Source: Elusimicrobiota bacterium (GTDB lineage Bacteria > Elusimicrobiota > UBA8919). Taken from it: a stretch of 64,000 nucleotides of DNA. The notes below the pieces were generated by a model. The model worked only from the letters and a program-made list of their open reading frames with translations. It was not told where the DNA came from and searched no databases. Positions 1 to 9,120 of the stretch are shown one piece after another. Numbering within the stretch: the stretch's first letter is position 1; the number at the start of each line of letters is the position of its first letter. The stretch spans positions 1 to 64,000 of the forward strand of contig JAFGLF010000087.1 in NCBI GenBank assembly GCA_016928195.1, read 5' to 3'. The translations under genes were made by a program, and so were the position numbers.

Positions 1-18
1 ATTTGTCATATATTTTAC

Positions 19-87
19 CGGGCGGGTGCGGAGGTACTCCAGAGAATCTTCGGGGGAAGATATATTTGGACAGCTCTCATCCGCCCG
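19..87. other. structured inverted-repeat element upstream of the first gene
   Basis: A 10-bp stem (19-28 with 78-87, one G-T wobble) encloses two smaller hairpins, GGAG/CTCC (30-33 with 37-40) and TCTTC/GAAGA (47-51 with 56-60). This branched fold could be a 5' leader or small RNA. All three forward frames are open here (one stops at 96-98), so the stretch could instead be the 3' end of a gene cut by the window edge. I do not recognise a known riboswitch, tRNA or SRP RNA in it. Confidence 0.3.
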
Positions 88-125
88 CTGTTAAATAAAA
101 ACAAACAGACTGAATGGAGGGAAAA

Positions 126-1685
126 ATGAAAACACAAAACCATCAAAGATTAAAAAGGTTGAAAATGTTGACTGCCGTATTTGCCATTACTTGTATCTGT
201 CATCTGTCATTTGTCATCTGCCTCTATGCTGCTTTTGACGAGCTAAACATTGGAGCAAGGCCTCAGGGTATGGGTGGAGCATATACCGCACTTGCTGATG
301 ACGCAAATGCTCTGTTTTATAATCCGGCAGGTATAGCATTGCTGAGGAAATCCGAATTTACATCAAATTATGGTCGGCTTTTTATGGGGCTTGACGATAA
401 TTCTTCAATAGGGTCATCTTTTATCGGGTATGCGCATCCTATAAAGTCATATGGGACACCGGGTGTTTCCTGGTATAATTTGGCGTTGTCAGGTATGTAT
501 AGTGAGACTGTAATATCTTTATCTTATGGGCATAAGATTTCAAACCGTTTTTCAGCCGGAGTTTCATTGAAAAATCTGTCTAGAAAGTTTGGCAGCAATG
601 AGTATACCAGGAATGCCATAAATGAGACCGGCGATACGCGTCTTCAGATAGAAGGAGTATCAGGAGATCCTGTGTTTGCCAATGGTAAAGAGTCTTCCGC
701 GCTTACCAGTGATTTAGGTTTGCTTTATCTCTATTCAAGCAAAATATCTTTTGGATTTGCTGCAAGGAATTTTACATCACCCAATATAGGGCTTATTAGC
801 GAAGATAAAGTTCCGGCGGTTTATAGACTTGGTGCAGCATACAAAGAGAAAACATACTCAATTTTACTTGAGACAGTCAATAAGGAAAGTGATTTGAATG
901 TTTTATTGGGTACTGAAAAGTGGTTTATCGGAAATAATATTGGTTTAAGAAGTGGTTTGACAGTAGGTAGCCGCAAATGGCGTATGATATCACTCGGTTC
1001 TACGTTGCGTTTTGACAACTTCTCATTTGATTATGCATTCTTATGGCCTTTGTCAGGTATAAAGGATACTATCGGTACACATAAACTTGCGCTTACTATA
1101 CGATTTGGTAAGGCTCATCTGACAAAAGAAGAGGAAGAAGTTTTGGCAGAAAGGAAGGCAAAAATTCGTGCTCAGATAGCAGCAAAAGAGGCATTATTAG
1201 AAGCAGAGAAGTTCCAGAAAGAAGCCGAAAGAATAAAATCAGAGTCAATCGAAAAGATGAAGAGATTGAAAGATGCTGAAGAAAAAGCTAAAGAATTAGA
1301 ACAGAAATCCATCATTCAGGAAACCGTAAGCCATAAAGCAGAATTAGAGAAAGAGTTCAAAAGCTCCATGTTTTATTATCAAAAGAGGGTTTCGTTGGGT
1401 GCGGAAATTCCTGAAAGACTTTCGCTACTTGACAAAATAATCAAAAAATATAATAATAAAGGCGTTGATATTTCTGATGCAAATAGAGAAAAATCCTTTG
1501 TTTTGGATATGCAGAAAACAGCAAGTAAAGACTACAATTCCTCGATTTCTTATTATAGACGATTTAAGACAAGAGGTGCCAGCGTAGAAGAGAGAAAGAC
1601 ATTACTTACAAAGATAGTTGATAAGTATAAGAATAAAGGAATAAATATTTCGGAAGCAGAAGAAGAATTGAAAATGCTTCGATAA
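126..1685 (+). CDS. PorV/UPF0164-like outer-membrane barrel protein with C-terminal coiled coil and duplicated motif
   Basis: A 519-residue envelope protein. The start is placed at 126 because GGAGGG lies just before it; an in-frame ATG at 114 overlaps that ribosome site. The signal peptide core ends in CLYA, followed by the family signature (GARPQGMGGAYTALADDANA, then FYNPAG) typical of PorV/UPF0164 beta-barrels. The barrel runs to about residue 330. A charged Lys/Glu/Ala coiled coil follows (about 335-395), then two copies of a unit of about 60 residues with the pattern YY.R...LL.KI..KY.NKG..IS. PorV proteins serve in outer-membrane secretion or attachment; the tail function is unknown. It is close in sequence to the gene at 3858 and may be its paralogue. 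Confidence 0.8.
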   Translation: MKTQNHQRLKRLKMLTAVFAITCICHLSFVICLYAAFDELNIGARPQGMGGAYTALADDANALFYNPAGIALLRKSEFTSNYGRLFMGLDDNSSIGSSFIGYAHPIKSYGTPGVSWYNLALSGMYSETVISLSYGHKISNRFSAGVSLKNLSRKFGSNEYTRNAINETGDTRLQIEGVSGDPVFANGKESSALTSDLGLLYLYSSKISFGFAARNFTSPNIGLISEDKVPAVYRLGAAYKEKTYSILLETVNKESDLNVLLGTEKWFIGNNIGLRSGLTVGSRKWRMISLGSTLRFDNFSFDYAFLWPLSGIKDTIGTHKLALTIRFGKAHLTKEEEEVLAERKAKIRAQIAAKEALLEAEKFQKEAERIKSESIEKMKRLKDAEEKAKELEQKSIIQETVSHKAELEKEFKSSMFYYQKRVSLGAEIPERLSLLDKIIKKYNNKGVDISDANREKSFVLDMQKTASKDYNSSISYYRRFKTRGASVEERKTLLTKIVDKYKNKGINISEAEEELKMLR

Positions 1686-1762
1686 AAAACAGGGTATAGG
1701 AAATAGGGTGTGGGGTGTAGAAAAATCTTTGACTTTAACTACTGCCTACCCCCGGTGTTATT
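1686..1762 (+). repeat. degenerate tandem-phrase spacer
   Basis: The gap between the barrel gene and the kinase is a phrase-like stretch (cagggtataggaaatagggt, then gtggggtgtag) of the same kind as the tandem phrases found elsewhere in the window. No promoter or terminator is evident. Confidence 0.4.
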
Positions 1763-3229
1763 ATGACGATAAAAAGGCGTTTAATAGCTTCATTTGCATT
1801 AATGATCGGTATAATTATAATTATAGCGGTGATTCTGTTTGTCCAGGGAAGGATACAAAAACATTATTTAGACCAATCTGTGCGTAATTACTCGCTTATG
1901 ACGGGTATACGGGAGATACAATATTATCTAGATAAAATGTCAACAGCGTATGAGTTTTATATTATTCTTGGTGAAAATTCCGAGAAGAACAGATTTTATG
2001 AGTTTTCAAACGTACTGAAACAAAAAATTTCGGAATATCTAAGCCAGTTGAAAAAATTTAAAGTATCACAGTCGGAATATAATGAATTTTCAGGAATTGC
2101 TGATTTAAGCGATAATCTGATTTTAAAATACAAAAATATAATTAAAATATATGAAAACGGTAGTAAGGATAAAGCTATTACACTTTTGGAAAAAAATGTT
2201 TTGCCACATCTTGATGGTATGAAGGAAAAGATAAATAATATTTATAATAATAAGGAAAATGCTTTTAAGACCGCTAAACAGCGTTCGCTTGTGATTGAAA
2301 AGACTAATTTTTTAATTTCAGTAAGTTTGTCGCTTATAGCGATAATTCTTGCTATGATTCTTTCCGTTGTTTTGTTCCGTTCAATTTCACGCCCATTATC
2401 AAAACTAAAGGAAGGTGCGGAAAAAATAGGTAACGGAAGTTTTAATTATGAAATAAAGATTACGGGTAATAATGAACTTACCCAACTGGCAGAATCATTT
2501 AATAAAATGGCAAAGAATTTAAAAAAGTCGGAAACTCAGATTATACAAATGGATAGAATGGCATCATTAGGACGTCTTGCCGGAGGTGTTGCACATGAGC
2601 TTAATAATCCTCTTACGGGTGTTTTGGGGCAGTCACAGGTAATTTACGAGAAACTTCCTCCCGATGATCCTTTAAGGAAAACCATTGAAAAAATTATAAA
2701 TTCTGCTGAACGCTGCAGGAAAATTACAAAGAGTCTTCTTGATTTTTCAAGGCAGAAAGATTACCACTTTGAGCTTACTGATATCTCTAAATTGATTGAT
2801 GCTTCTTTGGAAATCTGTGCTTCCGATTTAACAGCATCAAAAGTAAGTGTTGTTAAAAATTATGATAAACCATCTTCACATATTCCCAAGGTGTATGTAT
2901 CACCGCCCCATATACAGCAGGTGTTTCTGAATATTATTACTAATGCAATACAGTCTATGAGGGGCGGTGGAATTTTTATGATAGCAGTTCAGACAGAACA
3001 TGGATATATCAAAGTTTCGTTTAAGGATACTGGTGAAGGAATTTCCAGGGAAGACCTCGGTAAAATTTTCACACCGTTTTTTACGACAAAGGAACCCGGT
3101 AAAGGTACGGGGCTTGGGTTAGCAATATCTTATGGAATTGTACAAAGACATAATGGAAAAATATTGATTTCAAGTGACGGAGAAAAGAAAGGCGCAACAT
3201 TTACGGTAAAACTTCCAATTAAAAAGTAA
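1763..3229 (+). CDS. membrane sensor histidine kinase (HAMP, HisKA, HATPase)
   Basis: A 488-residue two-component sensor. Transmembrane segments lie at about residues 9-28 and 182-205 and bracket a helical periplasmic sensor (four-helix-bundle type). A HAMP linker (about 206-258) follows, then the H-box with His278 in [11 protein letters not shown], the N-box ([10 protein letters not shown]), and the ATP lid ([17 protein letters not shown]). All motifs needed for autophosphorylation are present. There is no receiver domain and no response regulator beside it, so the partner is elsewhere. No clear ribosome site precedes the ATG. It sits between two PorV-like genes, which hints at envelope sensing, but this is inference. 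Confidence 0.92.
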   Translation: MTIKRRLIASFALMIGIIIIIAVILFVQGRIQKHYLDQSVRNYSLMTGIREIQYYLDKMSTAYEFYIILGENSEKNRFYEFSNVLKQKISEYLSQLKKFKVSQSEYNEFSGIADLSDNLILKYKNIIKIYENGSKDKAITLLEKNVLPHLDGMKEKINNIYNNKENAFKTAKQRSLVIEKTNFLISVSLSLIAIILAMILSVVLFRSISRPLSKLKEGAEKIGNGSFNYEIKITGNNELTQLAESFNKMAKNLKKSETQIIQMDRMASLGRLAGGVAHELNNPLTGVLGQSQVIYEKLPPDDPLRKTIEKIINSAERCRKITKSLLDFSRQKDYHFELTDISKLIDASLEICASDLTASKVSVVKNYDKPSSHIPKVYVSPPHIQQVFLNIITNAIQSMRGGGIFMIAVQTEHGYIKVSFKDTGEGISREDLGKIFTPFFTTKEPGKGTGLGLAISYGIVQRHNGKILISSDGEKKGATFTVKLPIKK

Positions 3230-3404
3230 TATCCCTACTAAGTTTTTAGACAGTGTTTATCTTAAAATCCACTTTAGATATATTTATGGTGTTGACCCCT
3301 GTTCGTATATGGGGTTACCTCCACAGAATTATATAGAGACATATATGGTGTTGATTTTTCACTAAAAACTAAGTAATATATATAGATAGCCATGGAGGTT
3401 AAAA
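3230..3404 (+). promoter_or_regulatory. intergenic region with putative promoter for the gliding-type Ig gene
   Basis: TTGATT (3351-3356), 17 bases, TAATAT (3374-3379) is a plausible sigma-70 promoter, followed by GGAGG (3395-3399) before the ATG at 3405. The phrase TATGGTGTTGA occurs twice in the region, and a CCCC/GGGG hairpin lies around 3296-3315. Confidence 0.45.
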
Positions 3405-3824
3405 ATGAAAATAAAAGAATCAGTTCAAAGTGCAGAGTTCAAAGTGCAGAGTAAAACCTTAAAAACATGGTTAATAGTTTTACTTACTCTCTTGCTCTCT
3501 TATTCTCTTCCTCTCTGCCTCTATGCTGTCGGTTTTAAACTTATAGAAGTAAAGCCGGGAATTATTACACCAAACGGTGATAATAGAAATGATAGATTAA
3601 TTGTCATATATGAAAATCCTAACGATTCAAATGTAAGTGGAAGGATAATTACTATAAGCGGTCATTATGTTGCCGACATGCTTGTTGACCCTGATATCAA
3701 TAATCCGAAGATAACATGGGACGGCAAGTATGATAGCGGAGATGCAGTTCCTTCAGGAATATATATATATCAAATTGAGGTAGAAGGGGAAGTAATAAAC
3801 GGAACGGTGGTAGTAGCGAAATAG
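3405..3824 (+). CDS. small secreted protein with gliding/FlgD-type Ig domain
   Basis: A 139-residue exported protein. The N-terminus holds a short duplicated phrase (VQSAEFKVQ) made by a tandem DNA repeat, then a signal-peptide core ending in CLYA. The mature part begins KLIEVKPGIITPNGDNRNDR, the TPNGD..ND motif of gliding-motility (CHU_C/FlgD Ig) C-terminal domains, and continues to WDGKYDSG...PSGIYIYQIE, the usual end of a FlgD-type Ig fold. In larger proteins such domains act as secretion or attachment tags; here the domain stands almost alone. GGAGG before the ATG supports the start. Its position between PorV-like genes suggests a shared secretion or adhesion role. Confidence 0.7.
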   Translation: MKIKESVQSAEFKVQSKTLKTWLIVLLTLLLSYSLPLCLYAVGFKLIEVKPGIITPNGDNRNDRLIVIYENPNDSNVSGRIITISGHYVADMLVDPDINNPKITWDGKYDSGDAVPSGIYIYQIEVEGEVINGTVVVAK

Positions 3825-3857
3825 GGCAAGTAAAATATAAAATTGAGAATTGAAAAT

Positions 3858-5750
3858 ATGAAGTCAAAATCCAGTAGATTTAGTTTTTTAGATTTTAGAT
3901 ATTACATCCGGCACAGCTGGTTGGTTTTACATTTTATATTTTACATTTTATATTTTACATGCCTCTATGCTGCCTTTGAGGATATTTCTCCGGGTGTCAG
4001 AGCAGCTGCTATGGGAGGAGCTTATACCGCTATTTCTAACGATAGCAATGCTATTTTTTATAATCCAGCCGGACTTTATCTTGCAAAAAGTAATGAGTTT
4101 ATGGCATCTTACGGCAGGCTTTATATGGGACTTGACGATGATTCGAGTATTTCAGACTCGGTTGTATCGTATATCAATCCATTTGGTAAATATGGAACCG
4201 CTGGAATAGGAATGCATTCGCTTTCTCTTTCTGGTTTGTATTCAGAGAAAAAAATATTATTTTCTTATGGCTTAAGAGTTGTTCCAAAACTGGGAATTGG
4301 GTTAACAATGAAATCGCTTTCCCAAAAATACGGATCTGATAAGTATACAGAGGATGCTATTGATAATGAAGGGAACTCGTTAGGAGTTGCCGATCCTGTA
4401 TTTTCCCAGGGTAAAGAGAAATCAAAACTTTCAATGGATTTCGGAATTCTTTATCGTCCTGCCGCAAAATATAATCTTGGCATTGTTGTTCAGGATCTTA
4501 GTTCTCCGGATCTTGCATTATCGACAGGTACAGTGGATAAGGTTGAAAAAACAATCAGGGTAGGATTTGCGTATATGCCTAAAATGTCTAACATGCTGCT
4601 TGAAATAGTATCAAAATCAGGCAATATAAACTGTGCTGCCGGATTCGAAAAACATTTTAAAAAAGAATCATTTGCTTTAAGGGGGGGATTGATTTTTGGT
4701 AGTAATGACATGCGCAGATTGAATTTTGGATTAGGAATAAAACAGAAAAATTATAAGATTGATTATGCTTTTCTTTTCCCATTGGTTGGGATAGATGATA
4801 GTTCGGGAATACATAAGATAGCGTTTTCTGTTTTGTTTGGTCCGGTACCTAAATTAGAACAGTTGGTTGAAGAGTTCCCGCAAGAGGAAGAAGACGAAGT
4901 GCTTCAGGGGCCTATCAAAGAAGTAGTAACCGGAGATGTTAAGCGCGCTGCCCAGTTTTTAATGAAAAATGTTCAGGATGCTTACAGAAAGGGAATGTAT
5001 TCAAAAGCGCTTGAAAATGTAGACAGAACCCTGGATTTTAATCCTAAACATCAAAGAGCCAATTCGCTTAAAGAGAAACTTGACCCCATAGTAGAAATTA
5101 TTAAAGAACAAACCGGAAAAACAAAAATTGCAAAACTAACAAGAAAAGGTATAACCGCATATTTGGAAGATAATGCCGTTTTGGCTGTAAATGCTGTTCG
5201 GTATGCAACTGAGCTTGCACCAGGGGATGAAGCATTACAGCAGATATTTGAAGTAATAGCAAAGAAATTCCCGGAAGTTGCATCAAAAGAGGAATCAATT
5301 CCCGGATTAACCATTGTTAATAAAAAACTCCAGCAGGTACTCGAAAGTATTTATGATGGTCAATATGTTAAGGCGATTGCAGAATGTAATGCTATTTTGG
5401 AACTGGAAGAGGATAATATAACAGCGTTACTGCGTGCCGGTTCTGCTTATTGGGCAATCGGTGATTTCACAAAGGCAAAAATTATGTGGAAAAGAGTTTT
5501 GAAATATGATCCTGATAACGAGGAGGTTAAAGAATTCCTTGATGAAAAGACAACCGCACCAAAAGTTGAAAAAGTAAAAGGAAAAAGCATGGTAAGAAAA
5601 TATATAGTTCAGAAAGGCGACACGCCTCAGGAAATTTCTAAAAAGTTCTATGGTGATAATAAGAGTTGGGGGAAGATCTACGAAGTAAATAAAGATAAGC
5701 TTAAAAACCGCTGGTCACTCACAGTGGGTCAGGAGTTGGTAATTCCATAG
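3858..5750 (+). CDS. PorV/UPF0164-like barrel protein with TPR and C-terminal LysM
   Basis: A 630-residue protein if started at ATG 3858; an in-frame TTG at 3843 is possible but sits in a phrase-like repeat. The signal core is built from repeats of attttatattttac and ends CLYA. The barrel carries the PorV signature (GGAYTAISNDSNAIFYNPAG) and shares FYNPAGL and YMGLDD blocks with the gene at 126. After the barrel (about residue 330) come an acidic linker, TPR-like helices (GMYSKALENVDRTLDFNPKH; a second set near 500-560) and a C-terminal LysM (YIVQKGDTPQEISKKFYGD) that should bind peptidoglycan. The protein could link an outer-membrane barrel to the wall. It lies directly upstream of the motor locus. 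Confidence 0.82.
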   Translation: MKSKSSRFSFLDFRYYIRHSWLVLHFIFYILYFTCLYAAFEDISPGVRAAAMGGAYTAISNDSNAIFYNPAGLYLAKSNEFMASYGRLYMGLDDDSSISDSVVSYINPFGKYGTAGIGMHSLSLSGLYSEKKILFSYGLRVVPKLGIGLTMKSLSQKYGSDKYTEDAIDNEGNSLGVADPVFSQGKEKSKLSMDFGILYRPAAKYNLGIVVQDLSSPDLALSTGTVDKVEKTIRVGFAYMPKMSNMLLEIVSKSGNINCAAGFEKHFKKESFALRGGLIFGSNDMRRLNFGLGIKQKNYKIDYAFLFPLVGIDDSSGIHKIAFSVLFGPVPKLEQLVEEFPQEEEDEVLQGPIKEVVTGDVKRAAQFLMKNVQDAYRKGMYSKALENVDRTLDFNPKHQRANSLKEKLDPIVEIIKEQTGKTKIAKLTRKGITAYLEDNAVLAVNAVRYATELAPGDEALQQIFEVIAKKFPEVASKEESIPGLTIVNKKLQQVLESIYDGQYVKAIAECNAILELEEDNITALLRAGSAYWAIGDFTKAKIMWKRVLKYDPDNEEVKEFLDEKTTAPKVEKVKGKSMVRKYIVQKGDTPQEISKKFYGDNKSWGKIYEVNKDKLKNRWSLTVGQELVIP

Positions 5751-5784
5751 AGATATCTCAGGTACCAGAGACTTTCACGGTACG

Positions 5785-5850
5785 GGCCTGCCCCGCACCG
5801 CCCGCTCCGCTCTCGCTTGAGCGAGGCGAGAACTTGTTCTGGTGCGGGGG
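5785..5850. repeat. nested GC-rich palindromic repeat
   Basis: Outer arms CCCCGCACC (5791-5799) and GGTGCGGGG (5841-5849) enclose a second palindrome with core CTCGCTTGAGCGAG. The inner core also occurs inside lnt, and relatives occur in prmC, hisF, leuS and after secA. The element ends exactly where the downstream -35 box begins. Confidence 0.75.
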
Positions 5851-5878
5851 TTGACAGTATTAAGTTAAAAAGTAAAAT
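5851..5878 (+). promoter_or_regulatory. putative sigma-70 promoter of the motor locus
   Basis: TTGACA (5851-5856), 16 bases, TAAAAT (5873-5878). The start codon at 5887 is only 8 bases past the -10 box, so a transcript from here would be leaderless or nearly so. No ribosome site is visible before the ATG, consistent with that. Confidence 0.55.
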
Positions 5879-5886
5879 TAAAAAAT

Positions 5887-7611
5887 ATGACTAAGAAAAA
5901 ATATCATATCAACATATGGCCAGATTTGATTGTAATATTTATCTGTTTATTTATTTATTTATCCCCTTGTCTTTATTCCATTGACAATATAGATAGGGAA
6001 AAACTCGCCCTTGAGACCAATATTGAAAAAAGAATAACAAATGCCATTTCAAAACTTTTAAGTACAGAAGATTTTATTGTAATGGTCAATATAGAGCCTA
6101 TTATTGAAAAAATATCCGAGACAAAAAAGGAAGAAGAACCTGAGGTGGTGGAGCCTGAAGAAAAAAAACCTGTTAAAAGAAACATTTTGCCCGGTGTTCC
6201 AACTAAAAAAAATCTTATTGGAGAAGATATCTCCCGGCCAAGTCAGGTTCAGGTGGTTGTGCCTTCTTTAGAAAGAGAAAGTACAATTATGAAAGAGTTT
6301 ATAAAAAAAATAACAATTACAGTAAAATTTGATATAAGTATTCCTGATAATGTGGTTGAGGAAGCTAAAAATATAATTGCCGGACTTGTGAAGATTAATC
6401 CTTCCCGTGGAGATGTTTTACTAGTTGAAAAAACTAACTTTTATAAGAAAAAAATGCCATGGTGGCATGCGTTTACAAGTTTTCCTACAATATTGTGGTT
6501 TTTAGGAATTATATTATTTGCTTTCTTTCTATTTGGGCCGCTTAATATATTTTTTAAGCATCTTTTAAGAACACTTTCTGCGAAACCTGCTGCTCAGCAG
6601 CCACTTGATAACGTAGTATCCCGTAATAACCAGGCCGGACAAGGTCTCGGTTTTATGGGGGGTGTAGGAGGGACCAGTTCTGTAAAGATGTCTCTTGATG
6701 ACGGAAAAGGCAGTAGACCTAAAATGTTCTCGTTCATAACAAAAGGTAATTTGAAAAATCTTGCATATCTTTTAAAAGATGAATCGCCCGATAGAGCGGC
6801 GTTGGTGTTAAGCTATTTAGATAACGAATGGGCATCGTTTGTTATGTCACAACTTCCCGATAGTTTACAGTCAAAAGTAGCCGTTGAACTTGCAAACGTG
6901 AAACAGCTTGATCCTGATGATGTTGAAGTAATGGAACTTGAGCTTAAAAAGAAGATTGACTATTTAATAGGGGGTTCTGCCCAGATTGTTGATATGTGTG
7001 AGAGGTCTGATAAAAAAACAAAAGAAAATATTCTTTCTGCCCTTTCTACATCAAATCCTGATTTGGCAGAACAGGTGAAATTACAACTGCTTGATATAAA
7101 TGATTTATATTTTATCGACTCAATAGGATTAAGAGTATTATTCAGGGAAATACCACTTCCGTCATGGGCAATAGGATTGAAAGCAGCACGGGATATTACC
7201 CGCGAAAAAGTAATAAAAACGCTTCCTGCCGGTGCCGCAGAAATGTTAAAACAGGAAATTGAGTTAAATCAAATGGTCCCACCTGCTAAAATTGATGAAG
7301 AAGAAAGGAATATTATTATGACTATACGTAAATTTAGGGACGAGGGAAGAATTACTATTGTAAAAGGTGAGATGCCGGCTGAAACTTCGGAAGCTGTACC
7401 TGGAACTGAGACAGTATCATCGGATACAGAAATAGATACTGGATCAGAGATAAAACAGACATTGGAACAGGAAGTGGAACAGATACCGGAGCAGGAGGTA
7501 AAACAGAAAATAAAGCAGGAAACTGAGGTTGTTGCCGGAAAGAGTACTGAAACAAGAGAAGAAAGACTGGCAAAGATAAAAGAAAAATTGAAAAGAGAAA
7601 GAGGAGGATAA
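5887..7611 (+). CDS. FliF-FliG chimera: membrane-anchored rotor-like protein
   Basis: A 574-residue protein. An N-terminal membrane segment or signal (about 11-30) leads to an extracytoplasmic part (33-185). Its opening (IEKRITNAISKLLSTEDFIV) and its end (VKFDISIPDNVVEEAKNII then NPSRGDVLLVEKTNF) resemble the last ring-building/collar region of FliF. A second membrane helix (199-224) and a Gly/Ser linker follow. Residues about 287-495 resemble the FliG middle and C-terminal domains: LVLSYLDNEWASFVMSQLP, then NILSALSTSNPDLAEQVK, then FIDSIGLRVLFREIPLPSW, then RKFRDEGRITIV. In flagella FliF is the MS ring and FliG the torque ring. Here both are in one chain, with FliF much shortened. The tail (500-574) is Glu/Gln-rich. 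MotA and MotB genes follow, so a torque-receiving ring is the likely role (inference). Confidence 0.75.
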   Translation: MTKKKYHINIWPDLIVIFICLFIYLSPCLYSIDNIDREKLALETNIEKRITNAISKLLSTEDFIVMVNIEPIIEKISETKKEEEPEVVEPEEKKPVKRNILPGVPTKKNLIGEDISRPSQVQVVVPSLERESTIMKEFIKKITITVKFDISIPDNVVEEAKNIIAGLVKINPSRGDVLLVEKTNFYKKKMPWWHAFTSFPTILWFLGIILFAFFLFGPLNIFFKHLLRTLSAKPAAQQPLDNVVSRNNQAGQGLGFMGGVGGTSSVKMSLDDGKGSRPKMFSFITKGNLKNLAYLLKDESPDRAALVLSYLDNEWASFVMSQLPDSLQSKVAVELANVKQLDPDDVEVMELELKKKIDYLIGGSAQIVDMCERSDKKTKENILSALSTSNPDLAEQVKLQLLDINDLYFIDSIGLRVLFREIPLPSWAIGLKAARDITREKVIKTLPAGAAEMLKQEIELNQMVPPAKIDEEERNIIMTIRKFRDEGRITIVKGEMPAETSEAVPGTETVSSDTEIDTGSEIKQTLEQEVEQIPEQEVKQKIKQETEVVAGKSTETREERLAKIKEKLKRERGG

Positions 7612-7696
7612 AAGGCAGATAGGAGATAACAGGTAGGAGATGGCAGTAGTGACTTCACTCCAATCTCCAAACCCCAATCTGCTATCTGCTGTTATC
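7612..7696 (+). repeat. phrase-like spacer before motA
   Basis: The stretch reads as repeated phrases (aggagataacaggtaggaga, then caatctccaaaccccaatct, then gctatctgctg). An in-frame ATG at 7640 would add 19 repeat-encoded residues to MotA, but homology begins at the ATG at 7697. Confidence 0.5.
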
Positions 7697-8458
7697 ATGG
7701 ATATTCTAACTTTACTCGGATTGGCTTTAGGTTTGGGTGCTGTTTATATTGTTATGTACCATGGCGGAATCGTTGGTTTACTTGTGAATCCCTGGGCGGC
7801 AATTCTTGTATTTGGGGGGACAGTAGGAGCAACATTAATTTCTGTTCCATGGGGACAATTAAAGACGGCATTGCGGGCTTCTTTTTTTATAGTATTTCCG
7901 AAAAGATATACCCAACGGCCCGAAGTAATAACAAATACCCTGATAGCACTCTGTGAAAAAGCAAAACGTTCCGGAATCGATTCGTTACAGGAAGATATTG
8001 CTAATATGGATGACCGGTTTTTAAAAGAGGGGATTCAGCTTTTAATTGATGGTATTTCTCCGGATTTAATAAGGGATAATCTTGAAACGGAAATTGTTTT
8101 TATACGGAAAAGACACAACGCAAATGCATCAGTTTTTAGAATAATGGGGACGTATGCTCCTATATTCGGACTTCTCGGAACACTTATAGGTGTTGTTCAG
8201 GTGCTAAAGAATCTGGCTGATCCGAAAACTATGGGTGCATCTATGGCTATTGCCGTCACAACAACATTTTATGGAATATTTTCAACCAACTTTATATTCT
8301 TACCTATTGCATCAAAACTCAATGCTCTTTCCGAAGCGGAAATTCTTTCTAAAGAGGTTGTTATAGAAGGGATTCTTTCCATACAGGCAGGCGACATACC
8401 TTTAATACTAAGAAGAAAATTAGAAGCATATCTGGCATATAGGGTAAGGCAAAAGTAA
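7697..8458 (+). CDS. motA: MotA/PomA-type stator channel subunit
   Basis: A 253-residue protein from ATG 7697 (MDILTLLGLALG), the usual MotA beginning. Membrane segments lie near residues 3-22, 30-50, and a TM3-TM4 pair in the second half with YAPIFGLLGTLIGVVQVL and MAIAVTTTFYGIFSTNF, the conserved MotA/PomA channel motifs including the TM3 proline. The cytoplasmic loop between TM2 and TM3 should touch a FliG-like partner, which is encoded immediately upstream. MotA pentamers surround a MotB dimer to couple ion flow to torque. The ion used cannot be decided from sequence alone. Confidence 0.92.
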   Translation: MDILTLLGLALGLGAVYIVMYHGGIVGLLVNPWAAILVFGGTVGATLISVPWGQLKTALRASFFIVFPKRYTQRPEVITNTLIALCEKAKRSGIDSLQEDIANMDDRFLKEGIQLLIDGISPDLIRDNLETEIVFIRKRHNANASVFRIMGTYAPIFGLLGTLIGVVQVLKNLADPKTMGASMAIAVTTTFYGIFSTNFIFLPIASKLNALSEAEILSKEVVIEGILSIQAGDIPLILRRKLEAYLAYRVRQK

Positions 8459-8467
8459 AATACGAAT

Positions 8468-9115
8468 ATGAGGCGAAAGTTTTCACTTATACGGTTTTTC
8501 AGCGAAAGACGCTCCAGCCCTGCGATATGGCTTACCATTTATTCCGATTTGATGACTAATCTTATGCTGTTTTTTTTAATGTTATGGGGTTTGACCAGAA
8601 TGCCCCTTGAAGCTTATACAATAGCTGCAGATTCATTCAAGTCAACAATCATGAAGGAAATGGCTAAACCGTTGCCGAAAAAGAAGAAAGAAGAACCGGT
8701 AATTCCGGGAAATTTTGATAAGATAGTAAAAGCAAAATCAGACCTGCAAGGCATACGGGTGATTTTTGATTCTCCGGTTTTATTTGATTTGGGTTCGGCT
8801 AAATTAAAAGAAGAAGCTATGACACCCTTGAATGAAATAGTGAAATATCTTTCAGATGTTGATTATAAAGTAATCGTTGAGGGACATACCGACAATATAC
8901 CGATAAAAAGAGGTTTACGGTATTCGTCCAACTGGGAGCTGTCTTTAGACAGAGCAAGAAGCGTTATAAAGTTTTTTCAAAAAAAAGGAATTGATTCAGA
9001 GCGTCTTATACTTGCGGGATACGGAGAACATCATCCGCTCTATCCCAATGATACTCCTGAACATAGGATGTTAAATAGAAGAATAGAAATTAATATTATT
9101 TACTGGGAAGACTGA
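8468..9115 (+). CDS. motB: MotB-like stator subunit with intact ion-binding Asp
   Basis: A 215-residue protein. A single membrane helix contains WLTIYSDLMTNLMLFFLML, where Asp27 matches the ion-binding Asp of MotB (Asp32 in E. coli). A linker with a Lys/Glu run follows, then an OmpA-type peptidoglycan-binding domain (about 95-212) with VEGHTDNIPI, LSLDRARSV and LNRRIEI. It should anchor the stator to the wall. The gene starts 9 bases after motA ends. No ribosome site is evident, so translational coupling is likely. Confidence 0.92.
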   Translation: MRRKFSLIRFFSERRSSPAIWLTIYSDLMTNLMLFFLMLWGLTRMPLEAYTIAADSFKSTIMKEMAKPLPKKKKEEPVIPGNFDKIVKAKSDLQGIRVIFDSPVLFDLGSAKLKEEAMTPLNEIVKYLSDVDYKVIVEGHTDNIPIKRGLRYSSNWELSLDRARSVIKFFQKKGIDSERLILAGYGEHHPLYPNDTPEHRMLNRRIEINIIYWED

Positions 9116-9120
9116 TTTTT

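Noticed and set aside
19-87. tRNA or SRP RNA gene
   Set aside because: There is no T-arm or GGAAG-type SRP tip, and the arms do not fit a cloverleaf.
7640-7696. 19-residue N-terminal extension of MotA
   Set aside because: It is repeat-phrase DNA; the usual MotA start matches ATG 7697.
7269-7698. minus-strand ORFs over the FliG-like tail
   Set aside because: They are shadows of the Glu/Gln-rich coding tail, with no ribosome site and no family resemblance.
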